The notes below the pieces were generated by a model that was not told the DNA's origin, did not search any database, and worked only from the letters and a program-made list of their open reading frames with translations. From assembly GCA_030248225.1 (NCBI GenBank), contig JASANE010024847.1:19568-83567 (forward strand): 64,000 nt of DNA, given 5' to 3'. This document shows, one piece after another, positions 12,172 through 22,863 of this stretch; the stretch's first letter is position 1; each line of letters starts with the position of its first letter. Source of the DNA: Trileptium ribeirensis. Taxonomy: Eukaryota; Nematoda; Enoplea; Enoplida; Thoracostomopsidae. The position numbers and the translations under genes were made by a program.

Positions 12172-12330
12172 CCCCCCCCCAAAACTGGGAGGGTCCGACC
12201 GACCCCCCCAAAAAACTGGGGGGTCCGACCGACCCCCCCCCCAAAAAAAAAACTGGGGGGGTGCGACCCACCCCCCCAGAAACGGGGGGGTCAGGGCATC
12301 TCGACCCCCCCCCCAGAAACTGGGGGGGGT
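12172..12330. repeat. C-tract/G-tract hairpin cluster in the right TIR
   Basis: Runs of 6-12 C alternate with runs of 5-8 G separated by AAAACTGG or AGAAACTGG. Several short hairpins and G-quadruplex or i-motif structures are possible on either strand. The left TIR has fewer copies (10,085-10,150), so this part has expanded in the right arm. Confidence 0.7.
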
Positions 12331-12599
12331 CAGGCCGAAAACGCCCGTGACATGGAACACGGGTTTATATGTGAGTGCAGGGAAGTGTCATACTCTTCCC
12401 TAATGCACTCTTGATTATTCGTACCATAAATTACGCCAACAACAAAACTGAAGTAATTATATACTAAAAGATAGGCAGAAAGTTGCTGCTAATTTTTCGA
12501 TCCCAAGACTGACAACATTTTGACATTGCTGTGTTCAATCCAAACTTATTACTCAATTATTATACGGTATGTTGAGGAATATGTGTGCAATTTACAAGT

Positions 12600-13275
12600 A
12601 TTGAAATAATTAGCACAGAAATATCCGTTGCGGTTGCTGAAGATAACCTTCGATCAAAAGGAAACCAAAGATTAGCAATAATTTTGCTACCACTCGAGTC
12701 AGCTCGATGAACTGTTTCAGAAAATGGCCATTTCGGCCAATTTTATAACAAATTATTTTATGCCCAATGATCCCCACTTGGTATATACCCAAAATTATCA
12801 AAATATTTTTCATCTATAAATGTATATTTGTATATACCATTCGAACAGCGTTAGCGAGCTAAGTAGAATAATCGTCAAATCAGCGCAATCGGTTCATGGG
12901 TTAACGAGGCTTAAGCTTAGCCCATACATGCTGAAGATCCGAGGTTTCTGAGAGAAGATAGCCCCGATGAACCCCTGCTTCGACATTGTATGGCTTAGCA
13001 TTTCTCATAAATGGTAATAATTCTTTACCGGTGAACCGATTCAGCTTTGCACAATTCGGTTTAATTCGTCAGTGCCGTTTCAGTGGTATATATAATTATA
13101 CATTTACAGAGATAAATTTTTTCGAAACCAAGGGCCATTATTAACTAAAAGTGGCGGAAGCTTTCTGAACCAGCTATCGAGCTGAGTCGAATGGTATTAA
13201 AATTATCGCTGTATCTTCACGATTGACCAAATTTGGCTTGGTAGTGGGTTAAAGGGAAAGTCCCAATATCCAATC
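12600..13275. mobile_element. Decayed TIR element related to the MITE at 8,508
   Basis: Left arm (about 12,640-12,735, CGAGTCAGCTCGATGAACTG) is an imperfect reverse complement of the right arm (about 13,130-13,270, CAGCTATCGAGCTGAGTCGA). The right arm also matches the right arm of the 8,508-8,910 MITE (GATTGACCAAATTTGGCTTG; GGGTTAAAGGGAAAG). No clear target duplication. Confidence 0.6.
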
Positions 13276-13374
13276 TCACCATCTGTTATTGTGTTGTTTT
13301 ACGAACACGATGCAAATTCTTGTCAGATGATACCGACCATCAGCGGCGTAAGACGTTTGCTATAATTCTTTAAC

Positions 13375-14060
13375 GTCACAGCGTCAGTTGTTGAGTGGAG
13401 TGAATCGAAGCGTTTTTGTTTTCGTCAGAGGGGGTAAAATCGGCACCGCCTGTCCGTCCGTTCGCCGAACTCCTCAATAATTAACTGGGCCGATTTAAAA
13501 AAACTTTGTCTGAGAAGCCTAATATCTTTCAGTTGCAACAGGTTATTTTCACGTTATTTTTTTGTCAAAAAAATTTAATTGGTAATTAACAAATTATTTA
13601 AACGTGTTAGCCTATTTTTAGCATTTTGAAACGAAAACTGCTTATTGTTCAACAAATAGAGTAAAGCTACTATTTTGGTGCGTATAATACGGTAATATTG
13701 CACTTTATGAATCTGGTGCTTATTGCTATTCAAGGATTTAAAAAACATGGTAATTAGCTAATTACTAATTAATTATTAATTAGCTAAAATTTTTGGAAAA
13801 TTTTCTAAGTTCTCAGAAAAGAAGAAAAATATTGCGCACAGGGGTTTCGATGTCGCTGATAACGAATATGACATTTCTAATGGTCTAAAACTTGGCCGAA
13901 TATGCTAATTAGTTAATTAACAAATTAGTTATTATTTTATGTAAACTTTAAATCACCCTAAAAATGCTTATTTTTGCGCCCGGGTGTTTTTAATGTTGCT
14001 GATCATGAATATATCAATTTTAAAGCTGAAAAAAATTATCGCGTATATGTAATTAGATAT
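13375..14060 (+). repeat. Dispersed repeat family B, copy 1
   Basis: Contains AAATCGGCACCGCCTGTCCG, TTCGCCGAACTCC, TAACTGGGCCGATT and many AATTAGCTAATTA palindromes. A reverse-complement copy occurs at about 50,745-51,490. Class is unknown; no termini were defined. Confidence 0.7.
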
Positions 14061-14601
14061 GGTGGTTTATCATGCATGCTTTTTGTGTGGGGAATTTGAC
14101 ATTAATTGTCTAGAACTTCATTCTTAATATAAATTGATTAAATATTTAGTTGAAATATATGTATACATAAATAAGATATAAAATACTTTGCCTATTGCTT
14201 CGTTCACTTTTTGTAATTTATTACTTTTGCTAATCTATAGTGAAACGGTGAGCATACATTAGAACAAAATGAAGCAAATAATCAGTTTATTCACATACTA
14301 TCTGGGATAAGATTTCAGTACATCTACTGGACTGGACCAGAACTACTTTAGTCGAAAACACATCTGCTTAGCAAATCACATTACTAGGCTTGTTGTTCAA
14401 TAATAAATATATTACAATACATGTAATATATTATATGTAATATATACTAGTAATACATTACTATGCATGGGGTGTATGAAAATGTTATAATGTTCAAGAG
14501 CAAGCTGAAAGATGATTTTATTATGAATCAGCGATGCAAGCTTGTTTGTTTACACTAAAATATTACGATACGCGAAATAATTTTGTAAACAATACTTGCA
14601 G
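14061..14601. other. Intron b-c, right end; AT-rich
   Basis: Palindromic TA-rich stretch around 14,395-14,462 (ATTACAATACATGTAATAT and similar). Otherwise featureless up to exon c. Confidence 0.5.
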
Positions 14602-14703
14602 AAGACAAACAAGAATGTCGCTACAACTGTTATGGCAAAGGGGTGTGTAAAGAAGGCCGATGTTATTGCTATGAAGGTTATACAGGCGACGCTTGTGAAG
14701 AAA
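14602..14703 (+). CDS. TENM: Teneurin exon c: EGF-like repeat 1
   Basis: Residues 135-168, phase 1 to phase 1. Acceptor acttgcag, donor gaaa/gtatgt. One complete EGF-like module with six cysteines (CRYNC, GVC, RCYC, ACEE). Extracellular, tenascin-type EGF. The preceding 6.1-kb intron carries several transposons. Confidence 0.9.
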
Positions 14704-16156
14704 GTATGTTTTGTTGTGTGTGGAAACTGCAAAGATAGTTAATATAAACGGAAGATTACCAGTTTATTATATTGTATACTAGCCGAAGGATAAGTGTAAT
14801 CTACAAAGTTTTACAATGATAGTTATTCGAAAAGATTTTAGATAGTTTGTCAAAGTGCCACGGCCTGGGTAACGATAAAGAATATGAATATATATTTCAA
14901 GCCGTTGTAACAACAAGGATTAATATTTCTCCTTCACTTTGAAACCTAAAACCGTCTATGTTTGCTAAATGACTGAAAATGCTAATTTTAAACTCAAATC
15001 ACTACAAATGATAGCGCTATGGGCAATAACATGGTAACTTGAAAAAAAGAATTGGATCAACTATTCATAGTGCATAAGATGTAATAGAGAGTAACTCATT
15101 TGCTGGATATTGGGCGCACAACAACTAGCAATGTTGGCGTAGTCATAGCTACTGCCTCCTACATAGCCCGTGGCTGATTGCTGAGCTTCACACTGCATGT
15201 AACTATAGCGTGCATTGATATTATCCTAACAGCATTTAGGCTCGGGATTGAAGCGTCTAAAAAGCCAACTTTGTGCCAAAATGATAGTAAATTTTATTAC
15301 AATTTGAGATTTTTTAATTAACGTGCTTTTATTTGCAAGTGTTTAACAATGACGTTTTGTCTGCTGTATCCCTATTTGCTTATGTTTTGAACTAGTTAGC
15401 TGACAAAAGTTTTTAAAATGAACGCACCATCTAACCGACCAGCGTATCTAGCAGAATTTCCTTTTCTACAATTTGAAAGGAACTCGAACGTCTTTAATAT
15501 CACTTTCTTATATTTCTGTACTGCTTGGATTGTACTGCTAGTTTAGGATTCGCCGAGCTGGCGAAATTCGGACAATAATGGGACATTAGTTTATGGCAAT
15601 CTAGGACTGATGGTAGATAGGAAAATTTTGCATATAATATTCCAAACTGTATATTTTATATGGTAGACCTTAGTTTGTACAACTTAATCTGAGAGCAGAT
15701 AAGTAAGTGTTTATATCCCTTTCGCAGCAGAGCCACATACATCACATGTTGGTTAAATGAGAATATCTATTTCGTACTCGTTGCTAAATGCTGAGTAATA
15801 TTAGGCGAACTATGCAGCACCTGAACCTAGAACTGACTCCGTGAGATAATGTTTGCAGCAACATTTAATTGTGGATCCTGTTGCGTGCGTGTATAAATGA
15901 ATTAGGGCTTTTTCAAAAAACTATCTTTACCACAATATTTCAAAAACTCACAAATTTCTACTAAAGGTAGGCGGAGAGGAAATTTTTTCTTACTGCGCCT
16001 TGGCTACAATATCCATATATTTGCATAATCACACATCAGCACTGTTTCAGCTAACTGTATTCAAAGCATATTGAGGAAGCAAATATATTGCCACATGCGT
16101 TCCAATTCTGTTTATTGTAAACTGCTGTTACATTTGCTTATTTTTATTGTTTATAG
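14704..16156. other. Intron c-d; nothing recognised
   Basis: AT-rich, with no supported coding, RNA or repeat feature. Confidence 0.6.
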
Positions 16157-16231
16157 CAATCTGTCCAGTGTTGTGCAGTGGAAATGGAATATTTACATCT
16201 GGAAAATGCCATTGCCACCAAGGCTGGAAAG
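16157..16231 (+). CDS. TENM: Teneurin exon d: EGF-like repeat 2, first part (odd cysteine)
   Basis: Residues 169-193, phase 1 to phase 1; acceptor tttatag, donor aaag/gttagc. Reads [19 protein letters not shown] then HQGWKG. The usual third cysteine of the EGF fold is replaced by an aromatic residue (NGIF), leaving five cysteines in the repeat. In characterised teneurins the same position is Tyr, and the unpaired cysteine makes the disulfide-linked dimer. The repeat is completed by the next exon (VECDI). Confidence 0.9.
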
Positions 16232-16431
16232 GTTAGCTAGATGTGGCCTAAAATGCAATCGGCTGTAGGTCTCGGTCGAGTAAGACATATTCTACATTAA
16301 TGTTCAAAATTGCATGTTGCAACATTATATTTCGCTGGATTAATTTCAATTGTGTAACGAAATTTTTAATGTAGTAAAAAATTTGGATAATTTCATGTTT
16401 CTCCCGTAATAGTAGTGGCTCAGGCTTTGCT

Positions 16432-16662
16432 TTAGAATTTGTTCACATTGCGTCCGATCCAACATATTTATATGTAGAGTATGCACACTGCATCCGATCC
16501 GATGTGAATTGGATCGGTAATAGCATGTACAATTTTTTCGGACAAAATCGGATGATGTAGTGTGAAAACAAAAATACATTTGCATACACACGTATATATT
16601 AACTAACATTGTCAGATCGGATGCAATGTGAACACAATTTGGATTGGATGCAATATGAACAG
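16432..16662. mobile_element. Small inverted-repeat element (MITE-like, ~230 bp)
   Basis: TTCACATTGCGTCCGATCCAA (start about 16,441) is an imperfect inverted copy of TTGGATTGGATGCAATATGAA (near 16,638-16,658). The GATCGGATGCA motif occurs several times inside in both orientations. No target duplication was established, so the limits are approximate. Confidence 0.55.
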
Positions 16663-17696
16663 GGCCTTAGGGTCACGGTTGTAAAGACAAAACTGTTTAG
16701 GACCACCCTAGGGGAAAACATGTCATGATAAGTTTTTGGAGGAACTTGAGTTGTTTCAGAAATTTAAATTCTTCAACAGGAACTTCAGTCATGTCGGATC
16801 GGGCTATCTGGGTATGGGTAAGGCTACTTAATATTTGATTTTGGGCTTGCTCATCTGATTAATAATCTGAACTGCCCGCGTTGAAAGGGGTCGCAACCAT
16901 TGACACCAGGATCGTAAGCATTTATATACGTTTGTTATCTTGCAAATTATGCTGGCTTTTCCAAACACCAAAGTTACATCTGGGGAATGACCTGAGGGTC
17001 CCCCAGTTCGAAACTGGGGGTACCGAAAATACCTCGGGCAAGCCCCTAGTTCATTTGGGGGTCCCCCAGTTGAATTGGGAAGACTTATAAAGTACTGTAA
17101 CCTTGAAATTATGCTTACTTAAAAATAGGAAATTTTAGTGATTTTAGCCCCGCAGGCGAAAATTTCGGGAATTTTTAGCCAAAACTGGAAAAAATTCACA
17201 TTTTTTAGCCCATCAGGCAAAAATTTGGTTATTATTTAGTGGGGCCAGAAATACCTGAGAGAACTAAGGGAGGCCAGAATTTACCTGGGGCCCCTTTCTC
17301 TTATTTGGCGAAGCCAGTTAAGTACTATTAAATAATTATCTTATTGTTTGTTTAATTTAAAAATGATCGTGAATATCGCACACAATAAAGTACGCAGTAT
17401 ATTATATTCTAACCCGCAATAAGTGATAGTTTGAAGAATATGTTGTTATGGTAACAAAAAATTAATGTAAGTTAATGGTAATTTTTGCAATCTGGAGTGC
17501 CAGTTTCTTTTAATCCCACGAACTACGTAGAACTAACAAAGTTTACGTTCGATCTGTTGCTGCTGTGACTAGCTTCAGTAACGTATCGACAAAGGACGTA
17601 ATACAAACAGATGCATCGTATGCTCATTGTTTTTGCTAAAAACTCAGTGTTGTTAAATAGATATTCGTCTGGATTGTTGTGATAGTATTGTTTAAG
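16663..17696. other. Intron d-e, right part, with GC-rich hairpins
   Basis: Two hairpins built on CCCCCAGTTCGAAACTGGGGG and a related CCCCCAGTTGAATTGGG lie at 16,997-17,075. Around 17,130-17,290 there are repeats of TTTTAGCC with (G)CAGGC and AAAATTT, also seen near 23,940 and 24,540. Nothing coding. Confidence 0.5.
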
Positions 17697-17819
17697 GCGT
17701 CGAATGCGACATACCAAGCACAGCGTGTATAGTGCCAAATTGTAACAATCATGGACGATGTAGCAGTCGTGGAAAGTGCGACTGCGACGATGGATATGAT
17801 GGGGAATTTTGCGAAAAAG
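17697..17819 (+). CDS. TENM: Teneurin exon e: end of EGF 2 and EGF-like repeat 3
   Basis: Residues 194-234, phase 1 to phase 1. Acceptor is the less common gtttaag; donor aaag/gtgagt. Starts with GVECDIPSTAC, finishing EGF 2, then gives EGF 3 (CIVPNCNNHGRC, then KCDCDDGYDGEFCEK). The choice of acceptor is fixed by phase and by the family pattern GWKGxECD. Confidence 0.88.
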
Positions 17820-18849
17820 GTGAGTGAGAGAAAATTTTGGATGGTTTTATATCGCTCAAAATATATCTTAGATATTTGTTTTCTTGCTTTGTTTTTGGCA
17901 TACATTGTTCGTTTACTGCGTGCTGTTTAGACATTTTACCAAATTTATATCCTGTAAAAAAGCTACGGATCCATCCGGATTCTTGCAATGCTTTACGACA
18001 ACCCATTCTTGTTACGAAAACGGTTCCGCCTAACGGACCCGGGCTTCCGTTATCTATTATCGTCAGAATAGTTCATTTGTTTCAATTTAATAATTTTGCT
18101 CGGACCCGGCTTGATCCAGCGTCTTTTTAAAAGTGCCCAATGTTAACTAAAATTTCGCAAATAAAAGTGAATATGATTTTCCCCAAGTTTGAAATGTTAG
18201 ACATAATGTTCAAAACGTGTGGATATACTTCTTAGGAAAAAATATTTTTCGGAAAATATTTAAAGCCATAATTTCGGTCTCAATCTACTTTTATCGGTAC
18301 TTATAAACCGGGAAATAGCATGTCCGCACAGCCTTTACGGTTCGCAGTGGTTCACGAGTGTCATCTTTGAAACGGCCGTGCACCTGATGTTTGAACCACA
18401 ATTAAGTCGAGTTTATACATACTAATTTTTGTCTTTGTTGAGCAAGGAATATGTTACCGGACGCGAATCATTCTCGCCCCCGCCGAAATCATTTATTAAT
18501 AGCCGTCAAATCCACCTTACTCTTTCCATGTTGCCTCCGAATCGGTAACAGCATCCCTGATCCGTATTATTTGTAGTGTGCTTTTGCTGTATTTGCACCC
18601 TTAGCCAGTCTCACAAGGTATCCTAAGTCCCCACGAACTGGCCATCAGATAAGTTTGAGCAGAGCCTATTAAAAGACGCAGCTTACATCGTTTGCTGTTA
18701 AAAATTTCCTTGTACAATTGAACGTATATACTTATGTATGATAAATGTATTCCCGGGAGCACCAAATCCCGACCTGAGAATAGTTGAGTCATTTCTCCTG
18801 AGAACATATCGCCTCAATAAATTCAGTACAACTCTTTAGGATTTTAGGA
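17820..18849. other. Intron e-f, left part; nothing recognised
   Basis: No supported feature. Confidence 0.5.
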
Positions 18850-20165
18850 TATAGGAATATCTGTATACAGTGAACCAGGATCTTATTGTCATGTCATGTC
18901 TTTTGAATGAGTCCCACTGTTTATAAGTCGTACCGTGCCATTGTATTGTAATGTCATTGCTATTGCATGATGTCAGTGCTATTGTCTGTTGTATAATTGT
19001 ATTACGTACCGTATATCTGTATGGTTTTCCACTGTATTCGACTTATTGCAGAGTAAAGTAGGTGTAGTCGAATCACATTTTAACTTTGCATCCTTCGACC
19101 TTAGGCCTAATCTTTCTGTATTTGTTAGCCACTTTCAGCTTATCTGAACCATCGAAATAGCGTTTTGCTCGTATCATTGAGCGATTAGTTCTCCATTTCC
19201 GCCCGGTCAAATGCATCGCGCGACCCAGTAACTTCCCGTTCTACCAAACTCGATAGAATAAGGTAAGCACAGTCGTCGTCAAAGGACTTGTCAAAGTTAA
19301 CCAAATTGATCTCATACTGCTACGGAAGTTGAATTAATAGGGCGAGGCTCCAGTGTTTGACCTAATCAATTCATCCCTCTGTGTAAACTTTGTTCTTTTG
19401 TTGTGACCTTAATGCTAACTGTATTTGTGACTGTATGTTCATATTACTAATTGTATGATCATATTGCCTTATCCCGTGATCGAACGTGTATTCGATTAGC
19501 TTTGCAATAAATAATAATTGAAAACCCAATGTGTTCATGTGTTTGTTGATGCTATATGTAGCGATATGTACCAACCGCTTTCAAATCATTGCACCAGTCG
19601 ACGACCTGCGTTGAGACTTGACGTCGTATAGGTCGTAAGTCTAAGCGTGGTTCGCAGATCATTGTACGTATGAATACGACTCGTGCGATACTGATTTCTC
19701 AAGGATCCCACACCGCCAACGAGGATTAGAAGGGACCGCTTCACAACCAAATACCAAAGTTCATTTGAGCAGAAACGATTCAACGTTAAGCGTCTAGAGA
19801 TTGTCGGATCCTAACGGGCGCTGCTGGCTATAAATAAATATTATTCGATCGACACTTCCAGGTGGAGCTAGAATAGGGAATAGTGCTGTATGATTCTTTT
19901 GCCATGTGTGCAGGTGACTGAGCCAACCTATCTGGGAACTTAAAAGGCAGTACCTCGTAGACTATGTAGGCAACCCTTCCGATAGGATCACAACACATTC
20001 TGTGAAGCGCTCCTGCGGTTTGCTAAGCTCCGTAGCTTCTTGGAACCGTCGAAAAAATAGGTCCGGTAGGTTTTTCCTTGAGGTTATGATAGCCGGGATC
20101 GTATGGGTATTTCGGCTTGGAAGTGCGCAATGGAGAGTGTCACGACGGTTACATGTGTATTAAAT
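18850..20165 (+). repeat. Dispersed repeat family C, copy 1 (~1.3 kb)
   Basis: Diverged copy of 32,090-33,385 in the same orientation. Shared landmarks: GAGTAAA-TAG followed by TTCGA, TCGACGACCTGCG-TGAG-CTTGAC, ACGACTCGTGCGA, GAGCCAACCT-C-T-GGAACTT, AGGATCA-AACACA and TTGGAAGTGCGCAATG. Both are mosaic and without intact coding. Retroelement LTR origin is possible but unproven. Confidence 0.65.
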
Positions 20166-20879
20166 CAACAGCTATATAGAAATGGTAACCCATTATATTA
20201 TTTTGTGGCAAATATAGTCTCTTAGTTGTGGCTTTTACTATTTTTGGCTATGTCCAAGCTGAAGGTGTAACGCCATCTGCACAAACAAATTTACGATATT
20301 CGTTTCTTAGTTTCTGCCCGTTAATGTATGTTTGCTTTATTACTTAATTATCCTTCTTCAGGCTATATTTAGTTTTTCTTTTTACCTATTTTTTAATTTT
20401 TGACATATTAATTAATGGTGAACTTTTACGGTGCCTCTGTATGGAGATATGGCCGTTTTGTAGTCTCATGGCCGCCCATAATACATATTTTGACATAGTA
20501 ATACAATATGAATAAGCATCGTCATGCAAGGTCGTAGCTAAAGATTGGAACATTGGAGGGCGTTCGCCTCCTTCAGCGTACCGTCACGCATGCCCTCTGT
20601 CCCGGGAATGATGACTGAAGTATACGTTTATGTTGGCCAGGTGAGATTACCTGTGACTCACCGAACAAACACCGTGTCCTGTCGCGGAATTTTCTTGCTA
20701 ATCTTGAGTCGTAGTGACTTGCCGATAAACAGTATTTCAATCGTACTGCGAGATGCGATACAATATCACCCACACATTCCCAACTATGTTGTGCCTTGAG
20801 TGCACTAAATTCAGGAAATATGCACCATTTTGTATCAAATACACAATTTTATAGAAAGGAAGGCAAACCTATAACGATA
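20166..20879. other. Intron e-f, middle; nothing recognised
   Basis: Two short overlapping open frames on opposite strands (20,545-20,799) show no known motif and are treated as chance. Confidence 0.5.
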
Positions 20880-21002
20880 TAAGTCCCTTCTATTAGTTTT
20901 GGATATTTCCAACCTAAAGATGGGATGTCGACGGCCCAAATGAATTTCTATTCATTCTCTGGATTATATTTTGTGGCTGATTTTCCAGCCTAAAGATGGG
21001 AC

Positions 21003-21427
21003 GTATTGTATTGTATTGTATTTATTGTTTCACCAGCAACACATAGGCAATCGATTATTACAAATAACATTATAACATAGAATTACATTGTTGTCGGTGC
21101 GGTAGAGCCGGGCCAACATGGCTACTTATGCCCTACCATAAGAAAGTGAGTCAAATCAAAGCGAGCTAAGCGAAGTTTAAAAATTTGTAAAGATGGTGAC
21201 GTAACTATAGATTTAGGTAGCGTATTCCATGTAAATTTAATCCGATTAGCAAAAGAATATTTTCTAATGTCTAACCTACTGTATTCGACAAATAATTTAC
21301 GAGAATTAGATCTGGTTTTGTCATTAGTTACCAACTGAAATAACTCCACATCACTAATGTCTAACGTCGACGGCCCAAATGAATTTCTATTCAATCTCTG
21401 GATTATGTGTTGTGGCTGATTTTCCAA
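21003..21427 (-). pseudogene. 3' end of a CR1/L2-like LINE (C-terminus of ORF2 and tail)
   Basis: Minus-strand translation from 21,427 to 21,122 reads ENQPQHIIQRLNRNSFGPST, then SRLDIRKYSFANRIKFTWNT, LPKSIVTSPSLQIFKLRLAR and FDLTHF, then stops. The pattern R(L)..RK..FA.R....WN.LP..IV...S...FK.RL is the usual C-terminus of Jockey/CR1-superfamily reverse transcriptases. After the stop the element runs to a (TATTG)n stretch at 21,003-21,027 on the + strand, a pentanucleotide 3' tail typical of CR1/L2 elements. The upstream end merges into the 76-bp array. Confidence 0.85.
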
Positions 21428-22465
21428 CCTAAAGATGGGGCGTCGACGGCCCTAATGAATTTCTATTCATTCTCTGGATTATATGTTGTGGCTGATTTTC
21501 CAACCTAAAGATGGGACGTCGACGGCCCAAATGAATTTCTATTCATTCTCTGGATTATATGTTGTGGCTGATTTTCCAACCTAAAGATGGGACGTCGACG
21601 GCCAAAATGAATTTCTATTTATTCTCTGGATTATATGTTGTGGCCGATTTTCCAACGTAAAGATGGGACGGCGACGGCCCAAATGAATTTCTATTCATTC
21701 TCTGGATTATATGTTGTGGCTGATTTTCCAACCTAAAGATGGGACGGCGACGGCCCAAATGAATTTCTATTCATTCTCTGGATTATATGTTGTGGCTGAT
21801 TTTCCAACCTAAAGATGGGACGTCGACGGCCCAAATGAATTTCTATTCATTCTCTGGATTATATGTTGTGGCTGATTTTCCAACCTAAAGATGGGACGTC
21901 GACGGCCCAAATGAATTTCTATTCATTCTCTGGATTATATGTTGTGGCTGATTTTCCAACCTAAAGATGGGACGTCGACGGCCCAAATGAATTTCTATTC
22001 ATTCTCTGGATTATATGTTGTGGCTGATTTTCCAACCTAAAGATGGGACGGCGACGGCCCAAATGAATTTCTATTCATTCTCTGGATTATATGTTGTGGC
22101 TGATTTTCCAACCTAAAGATGGGACGTCGACGGCCCTAATGAATTTCTATTCATTCTCTGGATTATATGTTGTGGCTGATTTTCCAACCTAAAGATGGGA
22201 CGTCGACGGCCCAAATGAATTTCTATTCATTCTCTGGATTATACGTTGTGGCTGATTTTCCAACCTAAAGATGGGACGTCGACGGCTCAAATGAATTTCT
22301 ATTCATTCTCTGGATTATATGTTGTGGCTGATTTTCCAACCTAAACTGATTTTCCAACCTAAAGATGGGACGGCGACGGCCCAAATGAATTTCTATTCAT
22401 TCTCTGGATTATATGTTGTGGCTGATTTTCCAACCTAAAGATGGCACGTCGACGGCCCAAACTAC
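21360..22465 (-). repeat. 76-bp minisatellite derived from LINE ORF2 (about 14 copies)
   Basis: Head-to-tail copies of a 76-77-bp unit (GTCGACGGCCCAAATGAAT, TTCTATTCATTCTCTGGATT, ATATGTTGTGGCTGATTTTC, CAACCTAAAGATGGGAC), very similar to one another. On the minus strand the unit is the coding stretch IFRLENQPQHIIQRMNRNSF of the adjoining LINE. Because 76 is not a multiple of three, the frame changes in each copy. One copy carries an internal partial duplication (22,336-22,362). One further unit lies at 20,925-21,002, left of the LINE tail. Confidence 0.93.
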
Positions 22466-22863
22466 AATTTTATTGCCAAGGCATTAATAGCCCGATCCAG
22501 CACGTCACAAGCGTAATGACATAACCCAACGTACTTTTAAAACAATGAAACCAACTTATTTATCCAGTAAAATAACATCTATGCGCCTATGATTCACAAC
22601 AACAAACAAAAGGATCATTAATACATCGTTTTATGTTTTACCCTGCTGGTAAAACCGGATTGCCGTTTGGGTTCCGGCAAAATTTTCAGTTCCGGAACGG
22701 GTTCTGGCTGATCTCGGTTCAGATTACTTACTAACTGATAACTGGTTATCTGGAATTGTCATGCAACTTTAAAATGGCAAGAGACTACTTTCCTTGGGTG
22801 GGTGGAATGGCTATGTACTTTAAAGATTGAGTGATTTTTGATTGCTGTTTGTGCCATTTTTAG
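22466..22863. other. Intron e-f, right end
   Basis: CCGG-rich stretch at 22,645-22,720 (GGTTCCGGCAAAATTTT, GTTCCGGAACGGGTTC) resembles the ends of the hAT element at 49,208, so it is probably an old fragment. Nothing else. Confidence 0.4.

Larger units (their letters stand above)
10001..12413. mobile_element. Long-TIR (foldback-type) DNA element, 2.4 kb, 7-bp target duplication
   Basis: Inverted arms of roughly 290-370 bp: 10001-10290, starting CAAGAGTGCATTAGGGAAGA, and about 12,045-12,413, its reverse complement. Flanked by the direct repeat ATTATTC at 9994-10000 and 12414-12420. Both arms contain tracts of seven or more C or G joined by CAGTTTCTGG-type hairpins. The interior holds a truncated copy of the hAT element seen at 49,208 (10,505-11,269) and a GC-rich segment (11,560-11,830). 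No transposase was found, so it is non-autonomous or a composite. Confidence 0.88.

Noticed and set aside
21360..22465. CRISPR-like reading of the 76-bp array (also 29,412-30,626 and 55,560-58,490)
   Set aside because: Units are head-to-tail without unique spacers, and the DNA is eukaryotic.
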